Shown here in pieces: positions 22,475-35,000 of a stretch of DNA of 64,000 nucleotides. The notes under the pieces are model-generated. The model saw only the letters and a list, made by a program, of their open reading frames with translations. It did no database searches and had not been told where the DNA came from. Numbering within the stretch: the stretch's first letter is position 1; each line of letters starts with the position of its first letter. Origin of the DNA: Pratylenchus scribneri. Taxonomy: Eukaryota; Nematoda; Chromadorea; Rhabditida; Pratylenchidae. The translations under genes were made by a program, and so were the position numbers. The stretch spans positions 2,418,001 through 2,482,000 of the forward strand of contig JAQSEB010000037.1 in the NCBI GenBank assembly GCA_030063045.1, read 5' to 3'.

Positions 22475-22599
22475 TTTTGCAGAAAATTTTTTTCTGCAAG
22501 TTCTGAACGCATATGAAAATGTAGGAATTTCGATCCCGAAAATTTCGTCGGGGGTTTTCGACTATGCTTTATCCAATGGTGCTTTTAAAAAAATACGAA

Positions 22600-23060
22600 A
22601 CCTAAAGATGCGCGGGATATAGCCGGATAAAGAGGGATTAAGGGTAAAAATGATCGGATAAAGACGGGGAAAGGGCCGGAGGCCAACCCCCTGAGCCCTG
22701 AAGGGACGAAAATGGATCCAAGAGGCCCTGATAGTGCGCTGGATATAGCCGGATATAGAGGGATTAAGGTGGATTTGGAGGGGATTAAGGGCTAAAATGA
22801 TGGGATTAAGGCGGGAAATGGGTAGGAAGTGATGGTGAAGCCTGCCGAAGGCACATGGGCTCTCCAGGGATGCGCGGGATATACCCGGATATAGAGGGAT
22901 TAAGGTGGATTTGGAGGGGATTAAGGGCTAAAATGGTAGGAATAAGACGGGAAAAGGGCTTAAGGCCACAACCTGAGCCACAAGAGTAGGCACGATTCTC
23001 TTAATCTAGCTTAATCCCCCTTATATCCAACTTTTAATCCTCCTATATCCGGCTATAAAA
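22600..23060. repeat. Tandem GGATATAGCCGGATA repeat
   Basis: Three units of about 130 bases start near 22613, 22737 and 22872 and share GAGGGATTAAGGTGGATTTG and GGATTAAGGGCTAAAATG. The block ends with an inverted fragment (TCCTATATCCGGCTATA). A degenerate GAA-loop hairpin module (GAGCCCTGAAGGGACGAAAA) lies at 22693. Confidence 0.7.
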
Positions 23061-23411
23061 ATGCAGAAAATTTGAGTGGCTACATAAAAAACGCATGCAG
23101 TTTTTCTGCATACATTTTTTCTGCATGCAGTTTCTGTAAATTGCTGGGTAGCTACATAAAATTTGCAGTTTTTCTGCATTGCAGTTTCTGCAGATGCATT
23201 TTCTGCACATTTTATGTAGCCACCCAGCCATTTGCAGAAACTGCATGCAGAAAAAACGCATGCAGTTTTTCTGCATGCGTTTTTTATGTAGCCGAGGTAT
23301 AAAGGAAAAATTTAAGCAAAAATGGTTGCGCAGCGAAAAATTTAGACATTTTTAAGGAAACAATGAAATTTTATGTAAAAACAGACTAAATAAGACAATT
23401 TACCAAATAAT

Positions 23412-23600
23412 TCTTAAGGACATTTTAATTTTTTTAAGATTTGATCTCAAAATAAGGACTAATCTTATAAATAAGGAAAGATGAGAGAGCTCTGCTTGAA
23501 TAGCCAAATATTTCATTGCAATTTTGCTAAGTTTGGGAAATTTGTTTGAAATGCTGTATTCCCTCCACAGTCCACACCTCCTCGAATGGATTGTATTCAT
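23412..23600 (-). pseudogene. hAT transposase remnant, dimerisation domain
   Basis: The frame from 23600 carries SNKFPKLSKIAMKYLAIQA followed by a strand like LVLILRS. This is the order of the hAT C-terminal dimerisation domain (usually WW...FP.LS.IA..YL.IPAT...SERLFS..G.I...). The upstream NPFEE-like text is in another frame and the SERLFS block is degraded, so it is a broken fragment. hAT-type MITEs at 8128-8606 and 59968-60391 suggest such transposases were active in this genome. Confidence 0.6.
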
Positions 23601-24211
23601 TTGGCGCCCTCATCAGTTCTTGGATATAATATAAGCAATGTCTATGTCTATGCAACTTACCTTTATATGATTGATTTTTTAATTTATAAATGATAAATTA
23701 AAAAATAAACCTGTAATACGATTCATCTTTTGGTATATAATGAAATTGATCAAAATTTTTTTTGCTTAGCATTTTAAAAATTCTTGAATTTTGACCAAAA
23801 CATAAAAAATATAATCTGAAATAATTTTCTTAATTTTCAATTTTTTACATTTTAAATATATTCATAATTAATAAATTTACATAAAGATTTTTTATTCATC
23901 AAAATTAGTGATTAAAATTTTTAGCTTAATGAAAATTGATCAAGAAAATCTCTCGGGAGAATGCTGATAACTATCTCTTATTGTGGAATTGAAAAGACGG
24001 AAATGAATAAGAGCATGGGAAATGCTTAAAGCAACAAATTGTGATGAAAAACCAAAAATGAAAGAAATTTGTAAAAATTAATTTGAAATGCAATATTATG
24101 AAAAAGCCAGAAATTTATAAAAGAATTTGATAAAATTTGAATGGGGTAAAGCAAAACAATATTAACAAGTATTATTATTCCACAGCAGTAAAATTTCCCT
24201 TCAAGTAAATA
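23601..24211. other. Intergenic, nothing recognised
   Basis: AT-rich DNA between the hAT remnant and the stop codon of the astacin gene; it should include that gene's 3' UTR on the minus strand. Confidence 0.5.
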
Positions 24212-27200
24212 TTAGCCGTTGCCGCGAATTTGCCAGAAGCGAATTCGAAAACGTTGCACATCCTTGCTGCTGTACAAACTGATCATGGCACGTGTGCCAG
24301 GTGTGGTGATAGAGCCAACTTGACTAATGTCACTGGTACAGCAGAGACTAAATTGAAAAATACATTAATGTAAAAGATTACAATTACAATACAAAATGTA
24401 ATTTATTTCCCAAAAATTTTAAAAAATTTAATTTTAATTAAAATTTTTCCCTATTTGGGCCATTTTGGCTTAAAATGTCATCTTTCGGAATAATTTTTGG
24501 CATAAAATTTTCCAGAGTTAAAATATTTTGATTTAAATTTTCTGCCTATTGAGTCATTTTGACTTAAATTTTCCTTGGCAAGATTTTTTGGTTAATTTTC
24601 TTCTTGCCGGCTATTTATAGAGTCAAAATTTTCTCTCTCTTTATGGTAAAACATTTAGAAATTGGCAAAGAAAAATTATTGGCGATGTTTTTAAAATTTT
24701 TTTTTATTTATACGAAAAATTTAATTTTTGAAATTTTTGTTGACCTTTTTTCGAAAAATCGAAATAGAAAACTTCGTTAAAAACTGGAATTTATTTTTAT
24801 CAATAAAGCCAAAATTTTAAAAAATTTTAAGTATAAAAAAGCGAGATTACCGATAACCGGTTCGGCCCCAATCTTTGGCATCCCACACGCGGATTTCCAT
24901 ATTTCCATAATAGCAGCCTGTGGCGCAGTAGTTTCCCACTTCCAAAACTTCGATAGCAATTTTATAGCCTGGATCCGCCGAAATGAACCAATGGCACCAG
25001 GCATAGTCGAATTTGGCCATTTGCCAGGAGGTACTGATCGAACCGATTTGGCCGCTCAATTCCTGGGCGGTGGCCAATGCTTTCATCGTTTTACCGGTAC
25101 AGGTGTTTGGCACTCCGGGTGGAGCATAGCCTAAAAATTGTAATTTAAAATTGATGTAAATTTTTGTCCTTATGTGGATTTTCAATAATAAATTCATTTG
25201 TAAATTAGTTTTTAATATATTTTTAATTAATAAACTTGAATTTACTTTTTAAAAACTTTAAATATTTAAATAATATTAAATTATAAATTATAAAAAATAT
25301 TAGAACCAAAATACAAATAATAAGGAAATTAATGATAAGAAAAAATTTACAAACAAATTAATTTTAAAAAGAAAAAATCATATAATTTTTGTCTAATAAA
25401 AGTGAAATGGAATATTATTTAAAATAAAATAAATAATAAGAAAATTAATTTTTCTTGAGTCTGTAAAATTTCTTTAAAAATCAAATTTAAAAAATCTTTG
25501 ATTTTATTCATGACATTGAAAACAAACCTGCATTAATGGGCGCCGGATTGACCAGGCTGCATGTAGGTCCGCCAATGCCCGGTGGGCAAATGCACTTGGA
25601 ACAAGAGCGAGAATTTTGGATGCCCCCATTTTGACAGGTAATTCGGATAGCACAACGTGATTGGCACTGATAATGGGAATTCATCACTTTGAAATCGTAA
25701 TGGCTTGGGCCCAGACGTTGACCCATTGTGCGCTGCCATTTAGCATTTTTGGCAATCAACACGGGTTCATCATTGCTGGAAAAGGCCTCTAAAAAATGTA
25801 TTTATAAATAATTTCATTTCGTTGTTTAATATTTTAATTTATTTTATATATGTTACAGCGATTATTGGAAATCTGCGTATTTCCGGAAATACGCAGGCAA
25901 TTGGGTTAGCGAATTTTGGAAATCTCGGCTTCTAGGCATCGTACAGACCCGAGAATACGTTCATTCGACTCGCCATGGTCGATTTACGTTATGAAAATTC
26001 AGTTTCAGAGATCCCTAACCCTTAGCCATAGCCCTAACCCTAGTACCCATGCCGCCCCTACCCTAACCCCAGCCCCTAAATCGGTCTGAAATTGAAATTC
26101 CATAAAGTAAATCGACCATGGCGAGTCGAATGAGCCTATTCTCGAATCTGTACGATCACAATAAGCGGAGATTTCCAAAATTCGTTAACCCGAATTGCTA
26201 GCGAATACTGGAAATTACTAATTTCCAATATACGCTATAACATGTATATTTAATTTTATTCTTATATATTTTTTTTATTAAAATCCCATATTTTAAATCA
26301 TTTTGATATTTTGATCCAATAAATAATTTTATTTCAAATTTTGTATAATATTTTATATTATTTTCAATGAATTATAATTCTTTGTAAAAATTATTTTATG
26401 TATATTTCATTTTTAAAATATATTTTTAATTTTATGTATATTTCATTTTTTTTCTAATATAAATTATTTCTGTTAATTCCTAACTAACTAACTCTCTGCA
26501 TAGTGCATCAGTGATCCATAATCATAACGATGGCCGTAATTGTTGTTGGTGGTGGTCGTATATTTATTGAAATTCGACTCATGTCCAGGTCGCACATTGG
26601 CCGCATTGTATATCACCCAGTTGTCGCGATCATGGCGCGATTGTTCATGCCAAAAGCCAAGGGCGTGGCCAATTTCATGTGCAATTATGCCAACCTTAAA
26701 ATAAATATTTTTTTGAAAAAACTAAAAGCTAATAAAAAATAAAATTTTTAAAATAAAATTAAAAATTCTATTTTGTTAATTTTATTTATTGATTTAAATA
26801 AATTTTAATATTATTTATTTATTTAATTAAAATTTATTTTTTAATATTCATTTAATTATATTGTAATTTTTTTAATTTATTCCAAATTTAAACTTACATA
26901 ATCGCAACCGTAACCAATATTTACTTCTTGCCGTGCCCAACCAGATTGTCTGCCCACATAGCTCCAGCAGCCGGCATAGGCAGTGGTGAAATACAATTTG
27001 TTGAATGCGGCCGAATTTAGCTGGAATGTCACGCAAGTTTTTTGCTGCCAAATGTCCATCGCTTTTCGGATTAGTGTGCGCTCTTCAGTCGCTTAAAAGT
27101 GGGCTTTTTCAATTTATTATTTGTTTCATGGTTTAAACTTTAAAGTAAAGTGTGAAAGAACTTGCAGCATTTTTGCATTTTATCCTAAAGAATTGTAGAA

Positions 27201-28733
27201 CAGAAAATTTATTTTAATAAAATTTTTCAAAGAACATAAATTTATATAATAATGAATTGAACAAATTTTAGTAAAAAATCACTTACAAACATCTGCAGCA
27301 AACATATATGGCACCACGGCATTTGGCCATTTAGCGGTTGTATCATGTGCTGCATTGATGCTTGCTCCACGACGACGACGACGGATGCTTTTGCCGCTAG
27401 ATCCTTCTTTTTCACTGGCATTCTTTTTCACAGCATCAATAGTTGTTGTAATTGTAAGTATTTGCTCAGATTGCTCTTCATTCAACATTATATCGAACTG
27501 GAAATATATATATATTTTTTAATATTTGCATTAATATTATATTTTTTTAATTATCTTAATTATTCGATATACTCAAAATGGCAATCCTTAAGAATAGCTG
27601 TCCGAAAAAAATTATTTTTTCGATTTTCAAAAAATATTTTTACTTGCTTTTTGGGTGTGTAGAACACGAATCTGACATCGATTTTGTCATATCTTACCAT
27701 CTTGGTAAGATATGCCGACTTTTATCAGGAAAATGTAAAGGGGGGACCAAGGGCATTTTTGGTGAAAATTTCTACATAGCCAAATAATAGCTCAATCCAT
27801 TCAGCTCATCAAGCTGAATAGAATTGTATCATTTTTATAAGGTAATATTGCCGCATTTTACACAAGTTATAAGTCAAAATATCTTGCTAATTGTAAGACA
27901 GATATTTCTTTCGGTCATAACTTGGTAATGACTGCAAATTATCTTATAAAAATGGTACCATTGAATTCTGTTTGTCAAGCTGCATTGAATTAGCTGTATA
28001 TTGACAAAATAAAAAATTTGATCAAAAATATCATTGGTCCCTCACCCCTCACCCCCACTTTACATTTTCTTGATAATACTCGGCATGTCTTACTAAGATA
28101 TAACAAAATGGATGTTGAGATTCGTGTTCTATGCCCAAAATTACCCATAGAATTTAATTTTCATCATTTTTGGTTAGGAAGTCACAAAACCGGAAACTAC
28201 CAAATTTTTTGTATTAATATTATGATTTTTCAATTATCTTAATTACTACGATATACTCAAAATTTTTATAAAAATAAAATTAAACTTGTCCATTTTTATT
28301 ATTTTTGAGAAAAAAGTTATTTTAAAAAAAGGAAATAATTAAAAATATTATTGTCAATTTTCATTTATTTTTAGAAATATTTAAAATAATACAAATTTTA
28401 CTTTTTTTTAAACGAAAATATCCTTACCTGAAATGTATCATCCAAATTGGAATTTATTTCGCTAATTCCCTTCGGGATCGGCTTTTCCTCCCCTTCGAAC
28501 TGTTTTCGATTATCGTTAATTGTTTTCAAAAGCTTTTGAAATTCCTCATCCTTTGCTTGTTTTTTGGCCAATTCATTCAATTCCAGGCGAATTTTTTTGC
28601 GATTTAACACTTTGATCTTCACTAATTTTCGTAACTCTTTTTTCTTCTCAATGTCCGGATCCGTGTTGTCGTTGGCCATCAACCAGGCAACAGAGAGGAA
28701 AGCAATAAATGTTGCAATGAAAATTGACTTCAT
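24212..28733 (-). CDS. Astacin zinc metalloprotease (NAS type) with EGF and CUB domains
   Basis: Secreted zinc endopeptidase of the M12A family. Seven exons: 28733-28428, 27497-27287, 27091-26898, 26694-26493, 25788-25528, 25130-24851, 24347-24212; all joins keep phase and give 529 residues. Residues 1-20 are a signal peptide and a charged propeptide follows. Five Arg (141-145) form a furin-like site before the mature N-terminus (WPNAVVPY). The zinc motif HEIGHALGFWHE is at 243-254 and the Met-turn SLMHY, with the fifth-ligand Tyr 302, at 298-302. Next are GQRLGPSHYD, an EGF-like module (CQNGG...CICPPGIGGPTC) and a CUB domain from about 392 to the end. This is the architecture of nematode NAS proteins used in moulting, hatching or digestion; which role applies here cannot be told. 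Introns 2 to 5 hold foldback elements in two cases. Confidence 0.95.
25857..26236. mobile_element. 380-bp palindromic foldback element in astacin intron
   Basis: Arms run about 100 bases: the left arm contains TTAGCGAATTTTGGAAATCT and GATCGTACAGA-like text; the right arm carries their complements. The palindrome surrounds a second palindrome at 25961-26133, so two elements are nested. It lies between the exon with the zinc-binding motif and the EGF exon. Confidence 0.85.
25961..26133. mobile_element. Palindromic MITE, TGGTCGATTTA family, best copy
   Basis: Left end CATTCGACTCGCCATGGTCG and right end CGACCATGGCGAGTCGAATG are perfect inverted repeats. The loop contains degenerate CCCTAA repeats. 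Same family as 4266-4467 and 4940-5144; the near-perfect arms suggest this is the youngest of the three. Confidence 0.85.
27649..28142. mobile_element. 494-bp foldback element in astacin intron 1
   Basis: Ends TTTTGGGTGTGTAGAACACG and the inverted CGTGTTCTATGCCCAAAA. The arms stay paired, with mismatches, through AAAATGTAAAGGGGGG-type text and ATTTTTATAAGGTAATATT. A degenerate relative is at about 19290-19520. No coding capacity. Confidence 0.8.
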
Positions 28734-29181
28734 TATTTCAAAATTTTTTAATCGGAATAAAAAAAAATTAAAATTATTATATTTAAAGGATTTTTGGATT
28801 TTTTAAATCAAAAGTAATCTATTTTTATATATAGTATATATTAAATTTAGCTTCTTGTCTTTATAATCTCGATCCTGATGAGGAGAATCTTTTCCAAATT
28901 TTTCTCATCCCATCATTCTAATTCCCTAAATCCGAATTTGATTGATCATGTCAATTTTACAAATTAAAAATGTGAGAAAAAAGTCATCTCCATTTTCCCA
29001 TGGTACTTTTCCGTTAATATTATTTTGAATTTTTCATGTATTAAAAAATTGTAAATCCGCATCATATAACAAAATTAAATTTTCCCAAACATCAATCATG
29101 CATCATAATTTATTATTCTTTTATCATTCCAATCATTCCTCTGCACTTCTCATTCTAATAAGCCATTTTCCTCATGATCTA
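28734..29181. other. Intergenic: astacin 5' region and 3' region of the next gene
   Basis: Nothing coding was seen. This should include the promoter of the minus-strand astacin gene (upstream of 28733), but no TATA box or splice-leader acceptor is clear enough to annotate. Confidence 0.45.
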
Positions 29182-30862
29182 TCACACTCCCGCCATGCTC
29201 CATTCTTCGAATATTTCCTTTTGCCATTGTTTAACAGCTTCTTCATTGCAGGCCAGATCGTAAAGGCGACGCAATTTTTGTCCATCCATAAATGAATTTT
29301 TCATCAATGCCGGGAAATCGGCACTTTCCATCATTGGTGTCATAAGCTCGGCTTTAGTAGCCTTCTCAAGCTTGCGCTCTTTGTGGAGCTAAATTTAATT
29401 TTGGAAATATAAATATCAAATTAAAATCCGATTTCTGGCATCACTTACTTTTATGGCAGTCTGAATTGTTGCAGCTACGGCAATTCCCACACCACCAGCG
29501 ACGGGCATTGAACCAGATAAGCCATATACGCCATATGCTGCAAGACTGGTGCCGCCGCAACTCAACAAAGGCAAGAGATCATGGAATAATGCATTTTTCA
29601 TAGACATATTTTTATTGAGCATTTTGTTAATTTTTTCCTAAATAATAGTTGAAAAAATATTAATTAATTAACTTTATTTTTTTTAATTTTAAAATTTGTT
29701 ATATTGGAAATTTGTTTTTTCAAAATTTTATCCTTACAGTAATTAATTTTACCATTTAAAATAATATTTTACGGATAATTTTGAATACTCCTACTCCTAT
29801 TAAATTATTACAAATAGCTTAAGATGAATAATTTTTGAAATCGATGGAGAAAATGCGAATAATTTCAAAAAAATCAGGAATTATTTATAATTAATATATA
29901 TAATCATAATAACATCCCATTAATCAATTAACAGGCTAAACCATTAGAGCTATAAATTGAAATATTCGAAATTTTAAAAAGAACATTATGGAAAAATTTT
30001 AATTTAATAATTTAATCCTATTTAAATAATGGTATAAATGAAAAAGAATTCGAAAATAATTTTTTGTAATTCACCCATTAATTTGTCACATTTCAATTTT
30101 TATTAAACTTTCCAAATTTTAAGGCTATTAGAAATTAATATTTTTAATATAATATTGAATTTTGATATTTTTATATATGTTTTCCAAACTTAAGTATTTC
30201 TATAGGAATATTATTAAATAATATTTTTGTACCTTAGAATGAAGCAGTAACTGTTCGGCAATTTCATTAAAAAGAGTAGGAGAAGGCAATTTATTGGAGT
30301 AACTGAGTCGATATTGTCCAAGGGCTGCAAGTAACGAATTTGCAAAAATGATATTGTGCTCTTTTAGAAATGATTTTGTTGTGAAGGATTGCTCCATCAT
30401 AGTAAGATACTGAAGTTAATTTATTAGTTTATAAAAATTTACTTTGAAAAATGTCGTTCACTTTTAATTTTCTGGATGCGATTTTTTTAATTTTTTTAAA
30501 ACAGAAATCCAGAAAGATAATTTTTTAAATAGTTTTTATTTTTGTTATCACTTTATTTTTGCCACTTTAATGATTTTGCAGCAATTGCTTTTAATAATGA
30601 TTCAAAAAATTTGATTTATTACCTTTTCCATTAGTTCATCAAATAATTTTTTGCTATCCGCCAATGCTTGTTTTCCTGCTGTCTCAAGCTTTTCTCGATA
30701 TGCATTTAATTTCAAAGCATCTTCCATCTCTTTATTCAAATCATTTTCAGAATCCTCGTCCTCGCTTTTGACCTCAGATGCGTCCTCGATTTCTTCCATA
30801 TTTGCCTCTTCATTTTCCTCTTTGTCAAAATTTGAATTTTTCAAATAATTCATCTTTTCCAT
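29182..30862 (-). CDS. Small protein with acidic N-terminus and Gly/Ala-rich hydrophobic segment
   Basis: Four exons keep phase: 30862-30623, 30409-30233, 29637-29449 and 29388-29182, giving 270 residues. The N-terminal 55 residues are very acidic (Glu/Asp runs), then helical. Exon 3 has a hydrophobic stretch of about 45 residues rich in Gly, Ala and Val (LLPLLSCGGTSLAAYGVYGL and onward), which could be one or two membrane spans. The C-terminal 68 residues are charged and helical. The hydrophobic segment recalls the C-terminal one of the GTPase encoded just upstream at 32091-35997, so this may be a diverged 3' part of a duplicated GTPase gene; the exon could also open further upstream (RTYTDLK before the ATG). 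I do not recognise a family. Confidence 0.6.
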
Positions 30863-31465
30863 TTTCAGATCTGTATAAGTTCGCTAAAAATTTCTCTAAT
30901 TTTAAATATTATATATTAATTAGAATTTAATAGATAAAAATATTTATAAATTAATTATAAAATAATTAAAAAAAATTATGAATTTTATGAAATTTTATGC
31001 AGGTAAAATTATAGAATAAAAAACCATAGTAACAATTGTAAAATATTGAATGAAAATTTTAAACAATTTAAATTAGAAAGAATTAAAAAGAGTTATATAT
31101 TATGTTTATATGCCAGATTTTATAATAAATTATACAAATGGAAGCATAAAATAATGTATTGCTTGAATGATAAAAGAGAAAATAAATTGTCAACAATTAA
31201 TTCATTAATTGAGGCATGGAATTTTGGTTCTTAAAATATTTAATTAAAAGTTGGAAACAAATGCAAATTTTTAAAAGAAATGAATAATATAAATGAATTT
31301 TCAATACAAATGGCCATAAAAAAAAGTGTTTTACTTAAATTATCCAACATCTAATAACAATTCTGCTGCGAAATTTATTTTCCCCTTTTTTCTTCAATTT
31401 TATTTTCCATTTCCATGTTTCTTCTCATTCTCAACAAAATAGGACTTCAAATCGTTGGGGATATT
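30863..31465. other. Intergenic, nothing recognised
   Basis: AT-rich DNA upstream of the four-exon gene at 29182-30862. The open frame at 31046-31234 is Lys/Asn-rich with no domain and not called. Confidence 0.4.
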
Positions 31466-31646
31466 TCACGATTTGATTTTCTTATTGTTTTCATCGAAAA
31501 TCTCGAATTTACGCTTCGCAATGTTTATCTGGATTCGATAAGAATAAAGTATTCCCAGTTCCTCAGCCTTCTCATTTGTGAACATTTGCATGAAATTGGG
31601 ACTATTCAAATTGCTGCTAATTGAGCGTTTAACAAGCCCATAGCCA
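31466..31646 (-). pseudogene. Orphan terminal exon, unknown protein
   Basis: A 181-base open stretch ends in TGA at 31468-31466 and starts after an acceptor (TTTTCAG). It encodes about 60 residues, including FMQMFTNEKAEELGILYSYR, with normal protein composition. No upstream exon or start is found in the 440 bases before the next gene. It may be the last exon of a decayed gene, or of a gene with an exon I could not see. Confidence 0.35.
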
Positions 31647-32090
31647 CTGAAAATTTCTTGAATATTAATTAAATATATTTTTTAATATTTGATAGGTTTT
31701 TGATTTTTATATTGTATATTTCGATTTTTTAAAATCGATCCAAATTATGGCACTTTTGAAATATTTCCCTGTTCTTATATTATATTGTATTATAATAAAA
31801 GATATACTTTTTTTTAGATAATAATGCGAATTTACTAATCTCGATATTCGTTTAATACTAGGCCTGGGATAACTAATTTTTGGAATCTCGGATTCCAGAC
31901 TTTCTATAAAAGTTAGATTAGGCCATTCGATTTGTCAAAATAGTTTATAAAATTTCGATTTCGGTTATCATATCTGCTTGAATAAAAACCCAATATGAAT
32001 TTGGTTTAATATTCCGAATAAAAATGAGCCAATTTTCAAATCTGTGGGTTGCATAAAATACGAGATTCCCAAAATATGTTTAGACTTAAA
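31647..32090. other. Intergenic with a possible decayed MITE end
   Basis: Around 31858 the text AGGCCTGGGATAACTAATTT and nearby GGAATCTCGGATTCC palindrome look transposon-like, but no second end was found. Confidence 0.35.
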
Positions 32091-35000
32091 TTATAACAAA
32101 AATATTCGTGCATACATTACAGCTCCAACAGCGCCTAAACCGCAAGCAACAGTAATTGGATTGGAAGCCAGTACAGACAAAGCTGCTATTTCCATATAAA
32201 AAGCGCCAGCACTTGCAGCCAATCCGACTGAACCTCCAATTCCACCTCCTGCCGCACCACCAAGCAAACATTTCAACAATGATTGAACTTCTTTAGTGGC
32301 ATTTTCTTTCACATATTCATTGTAAATTTCCTGTTGATAAATATATAAATGTTAGTTTTGTTAGAGGCAGCATTTTATGTAAATAAATTTACAAAAAAAG
32401 TATTGATAAAAATTAAAGATTTTATATTTGATGAGACTAATAAGGTTAAAAATGTCTAATATTTTTTATTACATTTGATTTTTTGAAGGAAAAAATACCT
32501 GGCAAGCAGCAAGGAACGCCTTTCCTTCGGTGACAAAATGTTCTCGTTTGCCACGGAGCTCATTTTCTTTGCCTGGTTTGGCCTCTGAACATGTCCAATG
32601 CACCATTTTATAGATTTCTAATGCAATGGCAATTTGTTGGCTAAATAGCTCATTGATGGTCCGCAAATCAAGTTGAACGCCGCTTTTGGTGCGCTACAAT
32701 ATTATTTTTTAGTTGAATATATAAATTAAATATATTTTAAATGAAATAAAAAATTTCTAATTATTTTCTAAAAGATATAAATATCTGCTATCTTTATATA
32801 AGAATTTTATTTTTTTAAAATTTTTTTTTTAATTTTAACTATATATATTGTCGCATGACAAAAAATATATATGTATATATGAATTTACACAATAGAAATT
32901 TTATAATTAGCATATCCTATCAAAAATTTTATGAAAATAAATTTAAATTTATGATCTACACATATATTAATCAATATGATGAATAATTAATAATTAACAA
33001 TCATAATTAATTTAAATAAACTTAAAAGACAATTATTTCTTATATTTTTAATATTTGATTTGTTCTGTTTTTATTTTACCTTGTCATTTATCACTGCATT
33101 TTTTATATGAAATAAAGCGGCATCTTTAGCTCTTTTTGCCTGCCATAACTAGAAGAAGCATTAAAATGCAAATAGTTTTTAAATTAAATATACCGATGGA
33201 AATTCATCTGGATCTATAAAGTCAATTTCTTTAAATGTCTGGAAAATACTCTGAAAATTTTAACTTTTAATTTTTATTAATTATATTCTTATTCTTACCT
33301 TCAGCAAACTGTGGAATTCCTCGCTGGTGTACAAATGGCGTTGGCCAGATTCTAACATGCGTGACTTCAAAACATTGTCATCAATGCGACCATTCTTCTC
33401 ATTCATTGGTAGCATCAATTTGAATTGACGAGTCAGATGTTCAAGAAAATCTCGGCCAACCTCTACAGAATAAAAATAAATAAATATTCAAATTAGAAAT
33501 TAAATTTTATGGCATATTTTTGTTAACTATTTAATTTAAAATATATTTATTCAATCATCTTTATAGGATGCTTAAAATTCTTTTAGGTGACTTCTTTCTA
33601 ATAAGGTAAATAATCAAAATCTACTCAAACTTTTCTTTATCAAAAATATAGATTTAGCACTATTTTTTTAAAGGTCAGCATTTTTAGTTATGTTAAAAAA
33701 GTTGGGGATTTGGTTGTGTTTGATATAAATTCTTAAAATTAAGGAAGGGATCACAACAAGAAATTTCCCAGAAATTTCCCTATCTTATTATATCCCTATA
33801 GCATTACTAAATCTTACTCCTCCATATTTCAATGCCATTATTATTATTATTATAAAAAATTCATAAAAATAAAAATGGCAATTTTTCGATGAATTATTCT
33901 TTTATCATTTATTGATTTTTGAATAATTGTACCTTCAATTGTGCATTCTCCAGCTAGAAACTTTTGCTTATACACATTTGAATCAGCTAACGCATCATTC
34001 GGGGAAGGCAATTTGTAGCAACTCACATTGACATTTGAATTCTTCAATATGATACCATATCTTGCTTGCTAAAAATGCTTTTTCATGAAAATAACAAAAG
34101 TGCCAATTAGTTTATGAAAAATATTTTTAAATAGAAATAATTAATTTAAATTTTAATTATATGCTGCACCGCTGAAAATTCTGCCAGATGTTTCATATCA
34201 TCAACTCCAGCCTGACTGCGAGGAAGATTTCGACGAAGGAAAAACAAATTCTAAAAAAATATATGAATGTATTTTACATTTAATTTCTGTATATTTATTA
34301 CTTGAAATTGAAATGGACTTTTTCGATTATTGACCACAACGCCGTATTTGGTGTAGCGCAAAAGGGAATCCAAATTTTCTTTGTTTGGTGTTCCATCTCC
34401 ATTCACATTATACACCTAACAAACAATTGAAAATAATTGATAAATAAATTAATAAATTAAAAAAAAAAGAAATATTCACAATTCGACTGTGAAAAAATTT
34501 ATTAAAATTCTTTTTGACTTTTCCTTTAACAATTCGATTTTTTCCCTTTTCTTCCATATAATAAGGATTTTTGCACTTAAAAATTTTTTGATACAATTTT
34601 CATCTACGGATCCGGTTTAATAGAATTGGATTGGAAATAATTTAGTAGAAAAATTTTTATATTAAAAAGGCATTACGAAAATTATGAGTAAAAAGGAATT
34701 AAATATTATCATTCTCCAGTTTTTTCATCCCTAAAAATCACACTATTTTATCCTAAAATTTTTCATAAAATTTTAATCATAAATAGTAATTTTTCATCTT
34801 TTTAAAATCAAATATGAATAATAAATAAGAATTTCAAACAAAATTTTTCAAATCTAGTGACAAATAATACGAAAGGACCAGTAAGATATAAATTAATTAT
34901 ATCATTTTCATAATAATTGATTATTTATTAATTATTATTACCAATACGCTGGATGCGAGGCTACAAATGGAAAAATATTGTGCGTCAAGGCAAGCGTCCT

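Larger units (their letters stand above)
21494..23297. mobile_element. 1.8-kb composite foldback element with TA target duplication
   Basis: The ends are perfect inverted repeats: CCTCGGCTACATAAAAAACG at the left and its complement at the right, flanked by TA on both sides. This suggests a Tc1/mariner-type non-autonomous element. Nested within are a second inverted-repeat element (about 21643-22474) and a GGATATAGCC-rich tandem block (about 22600-23060). The right part (23060-23297) is made of TTTCTGCA/TGCAGAAA palindromes and extra inverted copies of the terminal repeat. No transposase is visible; Cys/Met-rich frames on both strands here are by-products of TGCA repeats. Confidence 0.8.

Noticed and set aside
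23043..23302. Cys/Met-rich open frames on both strands
   Set aside because: They come from TGCAGAAA/TTTCTGCA palindromes in a foldback element and read similarly on either strand.
26005..26080. Telomere-like CCCTAA repeats
   Set aside because: A few degenerate units lie in the loop of a MITE within an intron. They do not form an array, and nematode telomeres are usually TTAGGC.
31466..31646. Phospholipid scramblase C-terminus
   Set aside because: The FTNEKAEELGI text vaguely recalls scramblase ends, but the following hydrophobic segment is missing and the match is too weak to name.
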